Below, one piece after another: positions 1 to 6,384 of a stretch of 25,442 nt of DNA. A program made the translations under genes and the position numbers. Source of the stretch: a virus; IMG/VR virus record IMGVR_UViG_3300018426_000141, positions 1 through 25,442 of that record; one strand, given 5' to 3'. The notes below the pieces were generated by a model. That model searched no databases. It worked only from the letters and a program-made list of their open reading frames with translations, and was not told the origin of the DNA. Position 1 is the stretch's first letter; the number at the start of each line of letters is the position of its first letter.

Positions 1-303
1 GAACTTACGCTGACTGATACCTTTGTGAATCCATTGCCAACCTTCAGGCTCAACTTCGCCTTCTGGATTGTGTTCAATTGTAAGCACACCGTCCGCTACA
101 GTGATTTCCAAATCTTCTTTGGCGATACCTGCTAGTGCGATTTCAATTTGAAACTTGTCGCCATCCTTTACAATGTTGTATGGAGGATAGCCTGTGCTGT
201 TGGCATTGTGTTGTACATACTTGAACATGTCGTCAAATACTCTATCAAAGCCTACAGCATAAGGGGTGAGTTTGTTGATATCTAGAGTTGTCAATCTATT
301 CAT
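1..303 (-). CDS. hsp20: Small heat shock protein Hsp20/IbpA-like (3' end cut by window)
   Basis: The first 101 codons are present; the C-terminus lies outside the window. The N-terminus has the IbpA-type segment YAVGFDRVFDDMF (residues 16-28), followed by the start of the alpha-crystallin domain, with YNIVKDGDKFQIEIALAG at about 43-60 and EDLEITVADGVLTI after it. Hsp20 proteins are ATP-independent holdases that bind unfolding proteins, and T4-like marine phages often carry one, probably to help fold virion proteins late in infection. The ATG has a clear Shine-Dalgarno (AAGGAG) about 8 nt upstream and lies 11 bp after the preceding gene, so the two are probably co-transcribed from the late box at 569-576. 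Family assignment is secure; the role in infection is inferred. Confidence 0.9.
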   Translation of the reverse strand, partial: MNRLTTLDINKLTPYAVGFDRVFDDMFKYVQHNANSTGYPPYNIVKDGDKFQIEIALAGIAKEDLEITVADGVLTIEHNPEGEVEPEGWQWIHKGISQRKF

Positions 304-314
304 AGGTACTCTCC

Positions 315-512
315 TTATGCTTTCATGGCTGCTGTATAATCAGCAGTCATTTTTTCTGTTGCACTGGCCCAAGTTTTGGCAAATTCAGTGTTTGCATCAG
401 CCATAGCTCGTACAGGTTTTGTGTACTGTTCGCTTGGGTCAATTGTGTTTAGGAAAGTTTTTGTTTGTGTGTGGATTTGATCCACAAGGTTTGTAAAAAA
501 TTGTGCTTGCAT
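315..512 (-). CDS. Small phasin-like protein, 65 aa
   Basis: A short, helical, Ala/Thr-rich protein with FFTNLVDQIHTQTKTFLNT near the N-terminus and TWASATEKMTADYTAAMKA at the C-terminus. The spacing of aromatic and small residues recalls phasins, which coat polyhydroxyalkanoate granules, but it is much shorter than typical phasins (over 100 aa), so the likeness may be only compositional. The start is well supported by AAAAGGAG about 7 nt before ATG. It lies directly upstream of hsp20 and downstream of a T4-type late box at 569-576, with a leader of about 50 nt. Phasins and small heat shock proteins both bind hydrophobic surfaces, so a shared chaperone-like role is conceivable but unproven. 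Confidence 0.65.
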   Translation of the reverse strand: MQAQFFTNLVDQIHTQTKTFLNTIDPSEQYTKPVRAMADANTEFAKTWASATEKMTADYTAAMKA

Positions 513-568
513 GTTAATCTCCTTTTAAGCAAGATTGTTTGTGTAGACCCTATTGGCATCTACGTGTT

Positions 569-576
569 TATTTATA
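569..576 (-). promoter_or_regulatory. T4-type late promoter box TATAAATA
   Basis: Perfect match to the T4 late promoter element on the minus strand. The expected start is about 6 nt downstream (near 563), giving a leader of about 50 nt before the phasin-like gene and hsp20. A GC-rich hairpin (581-600) sits immediately upstream. Confidence 0.7.
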
Positions 577-909
577 ATCTGAGGGCTAACCGTGGCCCTC
601 AACGTGCTTATTACGTAGCAACCCTTCTATCTGTTTTTCTAGTTGTCCTGCTATAATTCTTATCTAGCAGGTCTCCTTTCTTTTTACAGTTAGGTAATGT
701 GATAGGTGGGACTAAGGATTACCCACAACCGCCTCAACAGATCCTGTCTAAATTCAGCGGAACCTCACAATAGAATGGTAAGTTCTATTTTTTCTGCAAC
801 TCCCAGTCTCCTGAGTCTTACAGCGCCACCACAGCGTGTGAGTCAAGTTAATGCCTCTGCGAAGCATCGTTTCCTTGCACTATCTATAACTACACCGTCG
901 TGTTGTTAT
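577..909 (-). ncRNA. Structured non-coding stretch: candidate ncRNA or long 5' leader
   Basis: This 437-bp gap (513-949) is the only long gene-free stretch in an otherwise packed window. It begins just after a near-perfect sigma70 promoter (916-944). The minus-strand transcript can form several hairpins: ATGCTTC/GAGGCAT with a 3-nt loop near 846-867, AATAGAA/TTCTATT (769-775 with 783-789), CCGC/GCGG enclosing ACAG/CTGT near 730-760, GTGGG/CCCAC near 705-726, CCTGCTA/TAGCAGG (647-653 with 665-671) and GAGGGC/GCCCTC (581-600). I found no tRNA T-loop motif or known riboswitch signature. It may be a free RNA or the 5' leader of the phasin-hsp20 transcript. The plus strand is possible too: TGCTATAAT (649-657) resembles an extended -10, and the hairpin at 769-789 is followed there by a T run. 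Confidence 0.35.
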
Positions 910-915
910 GTTCTT

Positions 916-944
916 AATATAGTACTTGATCAACTGTTTGTCAA
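916..944 (-). promoter_or_regulatory. Sigma70-like promoter TTGACA-17-TATATT
   Basis: TTGACA at 944-939 and TATATT at 921-916 with a 17-bp spacer; expected start near 909. It lies just beyond the bS21 stop and fires into the non-coding stretch and then the phasin-like and hsp20 genes. Confidence 0.75.
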
Positions 945-949
945 GTACT

Positions 950-1195
950 TTATTCCAAAATTCCTTGATTTTTTAATTTTTCTACTTGTTTGAGCCACCG
1001 CTTGCGGGCTTGCGCCTTTTCACGCTTGCGTTTTAAACTGGGCTTTTCATAGTATTCATGTTTGCGCATGTCTTTGACCATGCCTTCATTGTTCATCATT
1101 TTTTTGAGTTTGCGCATTGCACGACCTACATCGTTGTTGCGTACCTCTACATAAAGACCCTGTTTGTCATGCTCTGGTTTGAAGTTCCTGTTCAT
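950..1195 (-). CDS. rpsU: Ribosomal protein bS21, phage-encoded
   Basis: An 81-residue basic protein with the bS21 core: a VEVRNND strand near residues 16-22, the helix GRAMRKLKKMMNNEG, then RKHEYYEKPSLKRKREKAQA and a Lys/Arg-rich tail. Length and order match bacterial bS21 (about 70 aa). bS21 sits on the 30S platform beside the 3' end of 16S rRNA, near the anti-Shine-Dalgarno, and aids mRNA engagement. Phage bS21 homologues are known from marine and other phages. The start is the ATG at 1195, which overlaps the IF3 stop as ATGA and has GAGGA 5 nt upstream; an in-frame ATG at 1255 would run deep into IF3. Translational coupling to IF3 implies joint production. The replacement of host bS21 on ribosomes is inferred. 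Confidence 0.93.
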   Translation of the reverse strand: MNRNFKPEHDKQGLYVEVRNNDVGRAMRKLKKMMNNEGMVKDMRKHEYYEKPSLKRKREKAQARKRWLKQVEKLKNQGILE

Positions 1196-1719
1196 TCTTT
1201 CCTCGTGAGTATTCCAATTAGCCTGTTGCCATTCAGACTTGGTTTGGTATCCCAATCTGTATTGTCAATACAATCAACTATACGCTCCATGATACCAAAC
1301 CCTTGTTGTTTGTTGGCATTTTCTCTACCTCTGTATCTAATAACACACTTTACTTTGTTGCCTTTGCTTAAAAACTTTTCAATGTTTTTGATCTTGGTTT
1401 CAAAATCGTGTTGGTCGATACCTAGTCTAAATTGCATCTCTTTGATAACAATTTTATTTTCTCTTTGACGCTTGGCTGCTTCTTTTTCCTTGCGTTTTTG
1501 TTCGTAGAAATATTTATTAGCATCCAATAGTTTTGCCACAGGAGGATCACTTTTTTCGCTGATCACCACTAGATCTGTGTTCTGTTGTTTGGCTATGTTC
1601 AATGCTTGTTGCAAGCTCATTACACCAAACTGTTCTTGATCGCCTACTACTCTCAGTGTGGAGTATTTGATGTTTTCGTTTATGGGTTGTTTTGGAGCAG
1701 GTTTTTGAAACTTACGCAT
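1192..1719 (-). CDS. infC: Translation initiation factor IF3, phage-encoded
   Basis: At 175 aa this is a full-length IF3 with both domains. The N-domain has PINENIKYSTLRVVGD (12-27), LQQALNIA and DLVVISEKSDPPVAKLLD (49-66). A Lys/Arg/Glu-rich linker helix follows (73-90), then the C-domain with IKEMQFRLGIDQHDFETK (92-109), IEKFLSKGNKVKCVIRYRGRE and the GIMERI segment. In bacteria IF3 binds the 30S platform, keeps 50S away, and proofreads the initiator tRNA and start codon, rejecting non-AUG starts and leaderless mRNAs. It is TAATG-coupled to the gene upstream and ATGA-coupled to bS21 downstream. All domains look intact, so I infer it is functional. An IF3 in a phage is unusual. Confidence 0.95.
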   Translation of the reverse strand: MRKFQKPAPKQPINENIKYSTLRVVGDQEQFGVMSLQQALNIAKQQNTDLVVISEKSDPPVAKLLDANKYFYEQKRKEKEAAKRQRENKIVIKEMQFRLGIDQHDFETKIKNIEKFLSKGNKVKCVIRYRGRENANKQQGFGIMERIVDCIDNTDWDTKPSLNGNRLIGILTRKE

Positions 1720-2147
1720 TATACACCCAGTCCTTCTAAAACAACTTCACTATACTCTTCGATACTGTCTACCACAGTAAAGCTGGTTGTGTTTTGTGTG
1801 CTATTCAACAGTTTGGTCAATCCTTTCTTTCGATTGCTTTGATTTACAAACACTGTGTTTTTGCAGTTCAAAAGCACAATGGCCAAAGCCAGTTCATTGA
1901 GATCATCCATGTCCACATAAACTGTGTCACTGAACCTAATCATACTTATCAACCAAGCCATGTTGGCTTCATTAACTTTACCGCTGGGGTGATAGATTGT
2001 GACGCTTACACTTTTGAAAATATGTTCATACAGTGTTTCAACTTGTTGAATAAATTCTTGTTTACTGCTAACAATTGTCACTATCGGTCCACTCTCTGGC
2101 AATAGCATGTCAGGTGGAGTCACAGTGTAAATGGCATTTTCCCTCAT
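1719..2147 (-). CDS. Unknown protein, 142 aa, in the IF3-bS21 operon
   Basis: Not recognised. It is probably a mixed alpha/beta soluble protein: beta-like strands such as PIVTIVSS (21-28), VSVTIYHPSG and TVYVDMDDLNELALAIVLLNC (about 75-95), with no membrane segment or signal peptide. The alternation of short hydrophobic strands and helices recalls a Rossmann-like or receiver-like fold, but no catalytic motif is evident. It lies 6 bp after the large coiled-coil gene and its stop overlaps the IF3 start as TAATG, so it is co-translated with IF3. No strong Shine-Dalgarno precedes its ATG, which suggests translation by coupling from the gene upstream. Confidence 0.8.
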   Translation of the reverse strand: MRENAIYTVTPPDMLLPESGPIVTIVSSKQEFIQQVETLYEHIFKSVSVTIYHPSGKVNEANMAWLISMIRFSDTVYVDMDDLNELALAIVLLNCKNTVFVNQSNRKKGLTKLLNSTQNTTSFTVVDSIEEYSEVVLEGLGV

Positions 2148-2153
2148 ATGGGT

Positions 2154-4142
2154 TTATTGATCCTTTGTTTGTTTAATAGTAATCTTTTTAATAGTTTTAC
2201 CAGTGCCTGCTAAACGTCCGTCTGGCGAATACAGTTTCATGTTGTGTCGCTGACTTAGTTCTTGTGCGGTTAGTTCGCTATCTTCACGTGTATCATTATA
2301 AGGGTCATATGGCTCTGTGTCAAGCTCTTTTTCTTCCTCTTGTGGCTCCGGCTCTGGTGTTGGCTCAGGCTCTACATGTTCTGATAAATCATATTCTTCA
2401 ACCTCAGGTTCTTCTTCAATGGGTTCAACCTGTGGTTCGATCTTTTTTGCTTGAGGTTTCCTGTTCCATTCAAAAGTGTATTGCGCTGCAATCAACAGCA
2501 TAACTGCCAGTGGATCAAATACAAATATAATTGTGACAATAACCCAACGTACTGCTTCTTCCAATATATCTCTGTCAGCTTCGCCGTATACAAATTCTGC
2601 AATGTATTTGACAGGACCAACTTCTGCTTCTAACTTACGTGCTTCTGCTTGTAGTGCAAACTTTTGCGCAATAATGTTGTCAATTTCATCATTGGCAGCT
2701 TTGATACGTGCTGTTTGTTCATCTACTATTGCATCTAAATCAGCATCATCTCCCACTGTGATTTCTGCTCTTAGACGTTCAATCACTACCTGTGCTTGTG
2801 CAATTTCATCGTCTGCTAGAGCACGTATTCTTGCAATTTCAGCACGAGCAGCTTCTACTTTGGGGTCTGGCTGATTGCGCAGTTCAGTGATTTGTTGCTG
2901 TGCTACTCTACGTGCATCTCTGTTATCAGGTATATCTGTGTTCAACACTGTGTCTATTTTTGTTTGTATTGCAGCTCGCTGACCGTCTAGTCCGCTGGCA
3001 GCATCTTCACGTATACGCTGTATTGTGTTCAACAGTGATTGTTTGCGCTCGTTGATTCTGTCTGTTTGTGCGCCTCTGATATCTGCAATAACACCTGACA
3101 GTCTAGTGCGTTCTACTTCTACACGATCCTGTGCATTTTGTCTCAGTGTTCCTGCTTGTGATTGCAGTTCAGTGATGCGATTTCTCTGTGCTTCTACCCA
3201 TTTAGCAAGTGCTGTTCTAGTGTTGCTGCCAAACAAACCATCGCTGGTCACACCAATAATTGCTTGTCCTGCTCTAACCTGTTGTTGTTCGTTGCTGTTG
3301 ATTTGATTGGTCACACGAATAATTTCTTGCTCAATGGCATCAATTTGTGCTAGTATTTCTTCCAATCCAGCATTGTCTGGTTGTAGATTGGTGATGCGTT
3401 CTTCGTATTCGTTGGCTTGTGTGTTCAGTCTAGCAAGTTCTGTGTCCAACTGAGCAATCTGATCTAGATAAGGTTGTACCTGTGCTTCTGTACTGGCAAC
3501 ACCTGTGTTAGCTAGTTCTGTTCTGTATTGATCAACCAGACCATTCAGTCTAGTTAATTCGGTATCCAAACTGTCTATTTCATCTTCATACACTGCAACA
3601 CGATTGTCCAATGCAGTTTGTTGTGCAGTGATAATCGCTTGTTGTTCATCGATACTGGGCTGTCTACGACTGTATGCAGTGTTGATACGATCTTGTTCTC
3701 TGTCTATTTTTTCTTGAATGCCTGTGTCTTGATTGCTGGCATCAGTTTCTGCTTTGACAATACGTGCTTCTGCTCTATCAATCAATTCACGTTGTCGAGC
3801 AATCTCGTCTTCAAATCTCTCTAACTGTGCCACTTGTTCTTGTGCGGCGCTGGTTTGTTCAATGTGTGCCTTGCTCAAGAAACCAAAGATACCCATGCTG
3901 GTAATAAACATAAGCACAAGAACTGCTATGCCGAGATAGGTTCTCATCCACCAAGCAGCTTTGTTCCAATAACGGTGCAGCCACACAGCGGTGACCAATT
4001 TACCAACTTCCAGCACACCACCCATTATAATAATAGGTATTGCTGCCGCAGCAAAAATAGCCACAAGTCCTGCAACACTGTAGTAGATTGCCACTGCACT
4101 GATACACAGTGCGATAAACATTGTAAAGATACCAAATATCAT
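2154..4142 (-). CDS. Large membrane-anchored coiled-coil protein with a peptidoglycan-binding-like motif
   Basis: 662 aa. Hydrophobic segments at about 1-20, 24-45 and 73-93 form an N-terminal membrane anchor. They are followed by roughly 400 residues of heptad-rich coiled coil, a further membrane segment (about VIVTIIFVFDPLAVMLLIAA, near 545-565) and a Pro/Glu-rich acidic tail with runs of EPEPTPEPEP. Within the coiled coil, near residues 295-315, TSDGLFGSNTRTALAKW matches the signature of PG_binding_1 domains (DGxFGxxT..A). I infer a protein that spans or bridges the host envelope, perhaps for lysis, envelope remodelling or superinfection exclusion. A virion role is possible too. It follows the SNase-like gene by 3 bp. 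The start is ATG at 4142, and no nearby alternative fits the membrane anchor. Confidence 0.85.
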   Translation of the reverse strand: MIFGIFTMFIALCISAVAIYYSVAGLVAIFAAAAIPIIIMGGVLEVGKLVTAVWLHRYWNKAAWWMRTYLGIAVLVLMFITSMGIFGFLSKAHIEQTSAAQEQVAQLERFEDEIARQRELIDRAEARIVKAETDASNQDTGIQEKIDREQDRINTAYSRRQPSIDEQQAIITAQQTALDNRVAVYEDEIDSLDTELTRLNGLVDQYRTELANTGVASTEAQVQPYLDQIAQLDTELARLNTQANEYEERITNLQPDNAGLEEILAQIDAIEQEIIRVTNQINSNEQQQVRAGQAIIGVTSDGLFGSNTRTALAKWVEAQRNRITELQSQAGTLRQNAQDRVEVERTRLSGVIADIRGAQTDRINERKQSLLNTIQRIREDAASGLDGQRAAIQTKIDTVLNTDIPDNRDARRVAQQQITELRNQPDPKVEAARAEIARIRALADDEIAQAQVVIERLRAEITVGDDADLDAIVDEQTARIKAANDEIDNIIAQKFALQAEARKLEAEVGPVKYIAEFVYGEADRDILEEAVRWVIVTIIFVFDPLAVMLLIAAQYTFEWNRKPQAKKIEPQVEPIEEEPEVEEYDLSEHVEPEPTPEPEPQEEEKELDTEPYDPYNDTREDSELTAQELSQRHNMKLYSPDGRLAGTGKTIKKITIKQTKDQ

Positions 4143-4145
4143 GTG

Positions 4146-4493
4146 TTAGTCTCCAAACTTTTCAGCATAACCTTCGTCGATCAACTGTTGATTTATATCG
4201 ACTTTGCTGCCTGTGCTGTTTAAAGTAAACACTTTTCCCATGGTGCGTCCAGCTTTGCCTCTTTTGTTCATGATTGTTTCACAAATAAATTCTTGTCCTA
4301 GTAATTCTGCTAATTTGTTTTTACTGGCAATTGCGTTGTTTCTTGCTGTTTCATCATTACTTCGAATATCTGCTACGTTTACACCGTACAGCTTTATTCT
4401 TTGTCTTATGGTGACATTGAAACCCAAGTCGATTTCTGCATCAACTGTATTTCCATCTATCACTCTTATTGTTGTGCATTGATACGTGTACAT
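4146..4493 (-). CDS. Staphylococcal-nuclease-like (SNase) protein with altered active site
   Basis: 115 aa, the core of an SNase fold: VIDGNTVDAEIDLGF (11-25), QRIKLYGVNVADIRS (31-45), a helix AIASKNKLAELLG, GKAGRTMGKVF (about 79-89) and a closing helix INQQLIDEGYAEKF. Thermonucleases cut DNA and RNA using a Ca2+-binding Asp, Arg35, Glu43 and Arg87 (S. aureus numbering). Here the DGDT aspartate is Asn15, the Arg35 equivalent is Lys34 and the Glu43 position is Asp42, while the Arg87 equivalent is retained. It may therefore be weak, altered in specificity or a binding-only protein. There is no signal peptide. AAGGA lies about 8 nt before ATG. It is the first gene of the operon that ends with IF3 and bS21. 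Confidence 0.85.
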   Translation of the reverse strand: MYTYQCTTIRVIDGNTVDAEIDLGFNVTIRQRIKLYGVNVADIRSNDETARNNAIASKNKLAELLGQEFICETIMNKRGKAGRTMGKVFTLNSTGSKVDINQQLIDEGYAEKFGD

Positions 4494-4515
4494 AACAAAA
4501 TCCTTAATTAATGTA

Positions 4516-5202
4516 CTATTTAGCGGATTTTGCTTGTGCTAGCCATTGTTTTGCTTGTGGCATACGTGGGGGTGTATCTAAAAATCTGTGTAAATCTTTT
4601 TCAACTTCACGGAAGTTTGCCGCACGTTCTGGATCTTCTAAGCCGCCGCTGTTGTCTACTACAATAAAGTTGCCAGTACCAAAAACCTGTTGGAATGCCA
4701 TGATGTTTTGCTGTACAGCATTCCACATTTTTTCAACTTCTTTTGGATCTAAACTTCTAGGACGTTGTTGATTGCGTTGTTGTGCAACATCTAAGCTGGT
4801 GTTAACAAAGATCATCATTGTTTCATAGCCTAGGCTACGCAATGCTTCACTGGCACGTTTAATCTTGGTCACATCTTTGCCTGTACCGTCGATTACCAAA
4901 CCAAGGCGTCCGTCAATATGGCTGGCTTGTTTGCGCTGTGTAATTGCTTTGGCTTTGTTGCGAATCTCTTGTCCTTGTGGACTAAAGATTGTTTCAGGAT
5001 CAAGCGGCAAATTTTCTTTGCCCATCATGTATTCATAAATGTCGTCACTGTTAATCGTGCGAAGACCGGTGCCCTTGAGTAGTTTTCCAGACACAAAGGA
5101 CTTTCCACTACCAGGACCACCAGCCATGAATACTGCTTTAAAAATGTGAGGGTCATTTGGACCCTCACTCAAAGTTGATGATATTATTTCATTTACTAGC
5201 AT
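4516..5202 (-). CDS. P-loop kinase, zeta-toxin/AAA_33-like, with a capsid-targeting-like N-terminus
   Basis: 228 aa. A beta strand (FKAVFMA) leads into Walker A GGPGSGKS (28-35). INSDDIYEYMM follows, then a LVIDGTGKD strand resembling Walker B, and RNQQRPRS as a likely lid arginine segment. This is the layout of zeta-toxin-type and polynucleotide-kinase-type small-molecule or nucleic acid kinases; the substrate cannot be read. The N-terminal extension ends in LSE at 11-13 before Gly, resembling a T4 prohead protease site. The ATG has no Shine-Dalgarno; instead a late box (CATAAATA, 5208-5215) lies exactly 5 nt upstream, predicting a leaderless transcript. The first in-frame ATG downstream would remove the beta strand before Walker A. 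Confidence 0.85.
   Translation of the reverse strand: MLVNEIISSTLSEGPNDPHIFKAVFMAGGPGSGKSFVSGKLLKGTGLRTINSDDIYEYMMGKENLPLDPETIFSPQGQEIRNKAKAITQRKQASHIDGRLGLVIDGTGKDVTKIKRASEALRSLGYETMMIFVNTSLDVAQQRNQQRPRSLDPKEVEKMWNAVQQNIMAFQQVFGTGNFIVVDNSGGLEDPERAANFREVEKDLHRFLDTPPRMPQAKQWLAQAKSAK
4517..4524 (-). promoter_or_regulatory. Possible late promoter box GCTAAATA
   Basis: Two mismatches to TATAAATA. It overlaps the stop of the kinase gene, with an expected start near 4511 and an 18-nt leader containing the AAGGA of the SNase-like gene. If used, it would drive the operon that ends in IF3 and bS21. Confidence 0.35.
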
Positions 5203-5207
5203 ACAGT

Positions 5208-5215
5208 TATTTATG
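5208..5215 (-). promoter_or_regulatory. T4-type late promoter box CATAAATA, 5 nt before ATG
   Basis: One mismatch to the T4 late box. The spacer to the kinase ATG at 5202 is exactly 5 nt (ACTGT), so by T4 geometry transcription would start at the A of the start codon. Confidence 0.55.
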
Positions 5216-5226
5216 CTAGATTGATA

Positions 5227-5724
5227 CTATTCCCATCGGTAAAAAATGTGTACACCGATGCGTCCTACAAGCTGTAAATCACGAGCCCATTCAGGTCCGA
5301 CATAGTGAGCATGATAGTGAGTTGAACCTTCAGTAAGTCCGCGGCCATCGTTGTGTACAATCATCATATATGCAATTTGCTGTGCATCAACCCAAGCATC
5401 TAGATCTCGTGGCCAATCGCTCTTGCCATCACAGTACCAACTGAATTGGCATGCATTTCGAATCATACTGCCATCAGCATGTCGACGTCCTTGATGCACC
5501 ACTTCACAAATACTGTCAGGATAGCGTGTATCCTGCACACGATTTAGCACTACATCTGCAACTGCAATGCGGTCTGCTCGATTGCTACCTCGTGCTTCAT
5601 AATAAACATTCTGTGCTAGGCACCATGCTTCAGGTTCGTTTTCTGCTGTGTACAACCCGTGTGCATTTGCATTTGCCACTGTTGCTGAAACCAGCATCAT
5701 AAATGCCGCTACGTAAATTTTCAT
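5227..5724 (-). CDS. Secreted cell wall hydrolase, SleB/Hydrolase_2 type
   Basis: 165 aa from the ATG at 5724, which has GAGGTGA about 7 nt upstream; a GTG at 5736 in frame is a weaker start. An Sec-type signal peptide (MKIYVAAFMMLVSATVANANA) ends near residue 21. The mature part has the SleB signature NVYYEARGS (39-47, Glu43 the probable catalytic acid), AVADVVLNRVQD, YPDSICEVV and ACQFSWYCDG (91-100), ending with FYRWE. SleB enzymes are lytic transglycosylase-like peptidoglycan hydrolases. With a signal peptide it would reach the periplasm without a holin, so it is a good candidate for the lysis enzyme. It has its own late-type box at 5746-5753. Confidence 0.93.
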   Translation of the reverse strand: MKIYVAAFMMLVSATVANANAHGLYTAENEPEAWCLAQNVYYEARGSNRADRIAVADVVLNRVQDTRYPDSICEVVHQGRRHADGSMIRNACQFSWYCDGKSDWPRDLDAWVDAQQIAYMMIVHNDGRGLTEGSTHYHAHYVGPEWARDLQLVGRIGVHIFYRWE

Positions 5725-5745
5725 GTCTACTCTCACCTCTGTGTA

Positions 5746-5753
5746 TATTTACT
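5746..5753 (-). promoter_or_regulatory. Possible late promoter box AGTAAATA
   Basis: Two mismatches to TATAAATA. The expected start is near 5740, giving a 16-nt leader that holds the Shine-Dalgarno of the SleB-like hydrolase. It overlaps the stop of the gene upstream. Confidence 0.45.
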
Positions 5754-5977
5754 TAAAGTTCGCCAAGATTGATTTGCTCACGGACTTTACCTGCTTCGTC
5801 CACAAAAGCAACACTGCCATCTTGGACATTACCCTGTTTGGTAAAACCTTGACGACTCTTGACCAACTGTTTCATGTGTTTCATTGCCTGGTTTTTGTTG
5901 TTGAACAAATCGTAATTTTTGGTTCTGATGCCACCATGACTGTTGTAAAACACTGTTTCGACTTCGTAGGTTGTCAT
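5753..5977 (-). CDS. Unknown small protein, 74 aa
   Basis: Starts MTTYEVETVFYNSHGG and continues with NYDLFNNKNQAMKHMKQLVKSRQG and a DGSVAFVDEAGKVREQINL end. The pattern strand-helix-strand, with hydrophobic residues on alternate positions, looks like a compact globular domain, but I do not recognise the family. The start at 5977 is chosen over an in-frame ATG at 6061 because AAAGGAG lies about 9 nt upstream and the longer form would swallow the promoter at 6000-6028. It has its own sigma70-like promoter, so early expression is likely. Confidence 0.8.
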   Translation of the reverse strand: MTTYEVETVFYNSHGGIRTKNYDLFNNKNQAMKHMKQLVKSRQGFTKQGNVQDGSVAFVDEAGKVREQINLGEL

Positions 5978-5999
5978 TGTATTACGCTCCTTTGTAAAC

Positions 6000-6028
6000 A
6001 ATATAGTATACCCTACATCAAATGTCAA
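6000..6028 (-). promoter_or_regulatory. Sigma70-like promoter TTGACA-17-TATATT
   Basis: TTGACA at 6028-6023 and TATATT at 6005-6000, with a 17-bp spacer. The expected start is near 5993, 15 nt before the ATG at 5977, leaving room for the AAAGGAG Shine-Dalgarno. The -35 overlaps the end of the upstream gene. Confidence 0.8.
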
Positions 6029-6200
6029 GTTTAAACTGATAACCTGGAGCCTGTTTTTCAAACTCCTCTACAATTGCTTGCTTGCGAGCAATCATGTTTT
6101 GCAAACTAGAGATAGCCATACGCTTCTCATCGCTAGCGCCTTCTTGAAATGCAATGATTGCATCTTCCAGTGTTTGGATGTCTTGAAGTTCTTCTACCAT
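6018..6200 (-). CDS. Unknown small helical protein, 60 aa
   Basis: Starts MVEELQDIQTLEDAIIAFQ and is predicted almost wholly helical, acidic at the N-terminus, with SSLQNMIARKQAIVEEFEKQ later. No known domain. The ATG at 6200 has AGGAG about 7 nt upstream; an in-frame ATG at 6239 lacks such a site and lies within the preceding gene. It follows that gene after a 10-bp gap, and the two encode similar short helical proteins, so they probably form one early unit with the next two genes. Confidence 0.8.
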   Translation of the reverse strand: MVEELQDIQTLEDAIIAFQEGASDEKRMAISSLQNMIARKQAIVEEFEKQAPGYQFKLDI

Positions 6201-6210
6201 ATTTGGTCTC

Positions 6211-6384
6211 CTAATTAAAGTCTGCAGGACGAAGCTCAACTGCTTCTTCTAGTTCAGCATACATGGTATATAGGTGTGCTGTCAACTGTTTTTTTACACT
6301 GTTTTGCAGTGGTAAACTCATGATCAGCTCATCTACTTCATCAAGTTTGCTGTCAACGATTTCCATAATTTCTTCTACGCTCAT
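6211..6384 (-). CDS. Unknown small acidic helical protein, 57 aa
   Basis: Starts MSVEEIMEIVDSKLDEVDEL, with a second helix SVKKQLTAHLYTMYAELEEAVEL. It is acidic and without motifs I recognise. The start at 6384 overlaps the stop of the upstream 51-aa gene as ATGA, which argues for translational coupling. Two earlier in-frame ATGs (6399, 6441) lie within that gene and lack ribosome binding sites. Confidence 0.75.
   Translation of the reverse strand: MSVEEIMEIVDSKLDEVDELIMSLPLQNSVKKQLTAHLYTMYAELEEAVELRPADFN

Noticed and set aside
754-867. 37-codon minus-strand ORF with AAGGA 5 nt before ATG
   Set aside because: Composition (Arg, Trp, Cys-rich) is unlike the neighbours, and it lies in a hairpin-rich stretch; kept only as a remote alternative to an RNA.
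577-909. tRNA or tmRNA in the non-coding stretch
   Set aside because: No GTTCRANTC T-loop, no CCA end and no cloverleaf could be drawn on either strand.
706-993. Plus-strand ORF of 95 codons across the gap and the bS21 end
   Set aside because: No ribosome binding site, overlaps bS21 and its composition (Ser/Leu-rich) is unlike the phage proteins.
1511-1518. AATAAATA within the IF3 gene
   Set aside because: It encodes Asn-Lys-Tyr in the coding frame of IF3 and has no start codon nearby.
5725-5736. GTG start for the SleB-like gene
   Set aside because: The ATG at 5724 begins a clean signal peptide and has the better-placed GAGGTGA.
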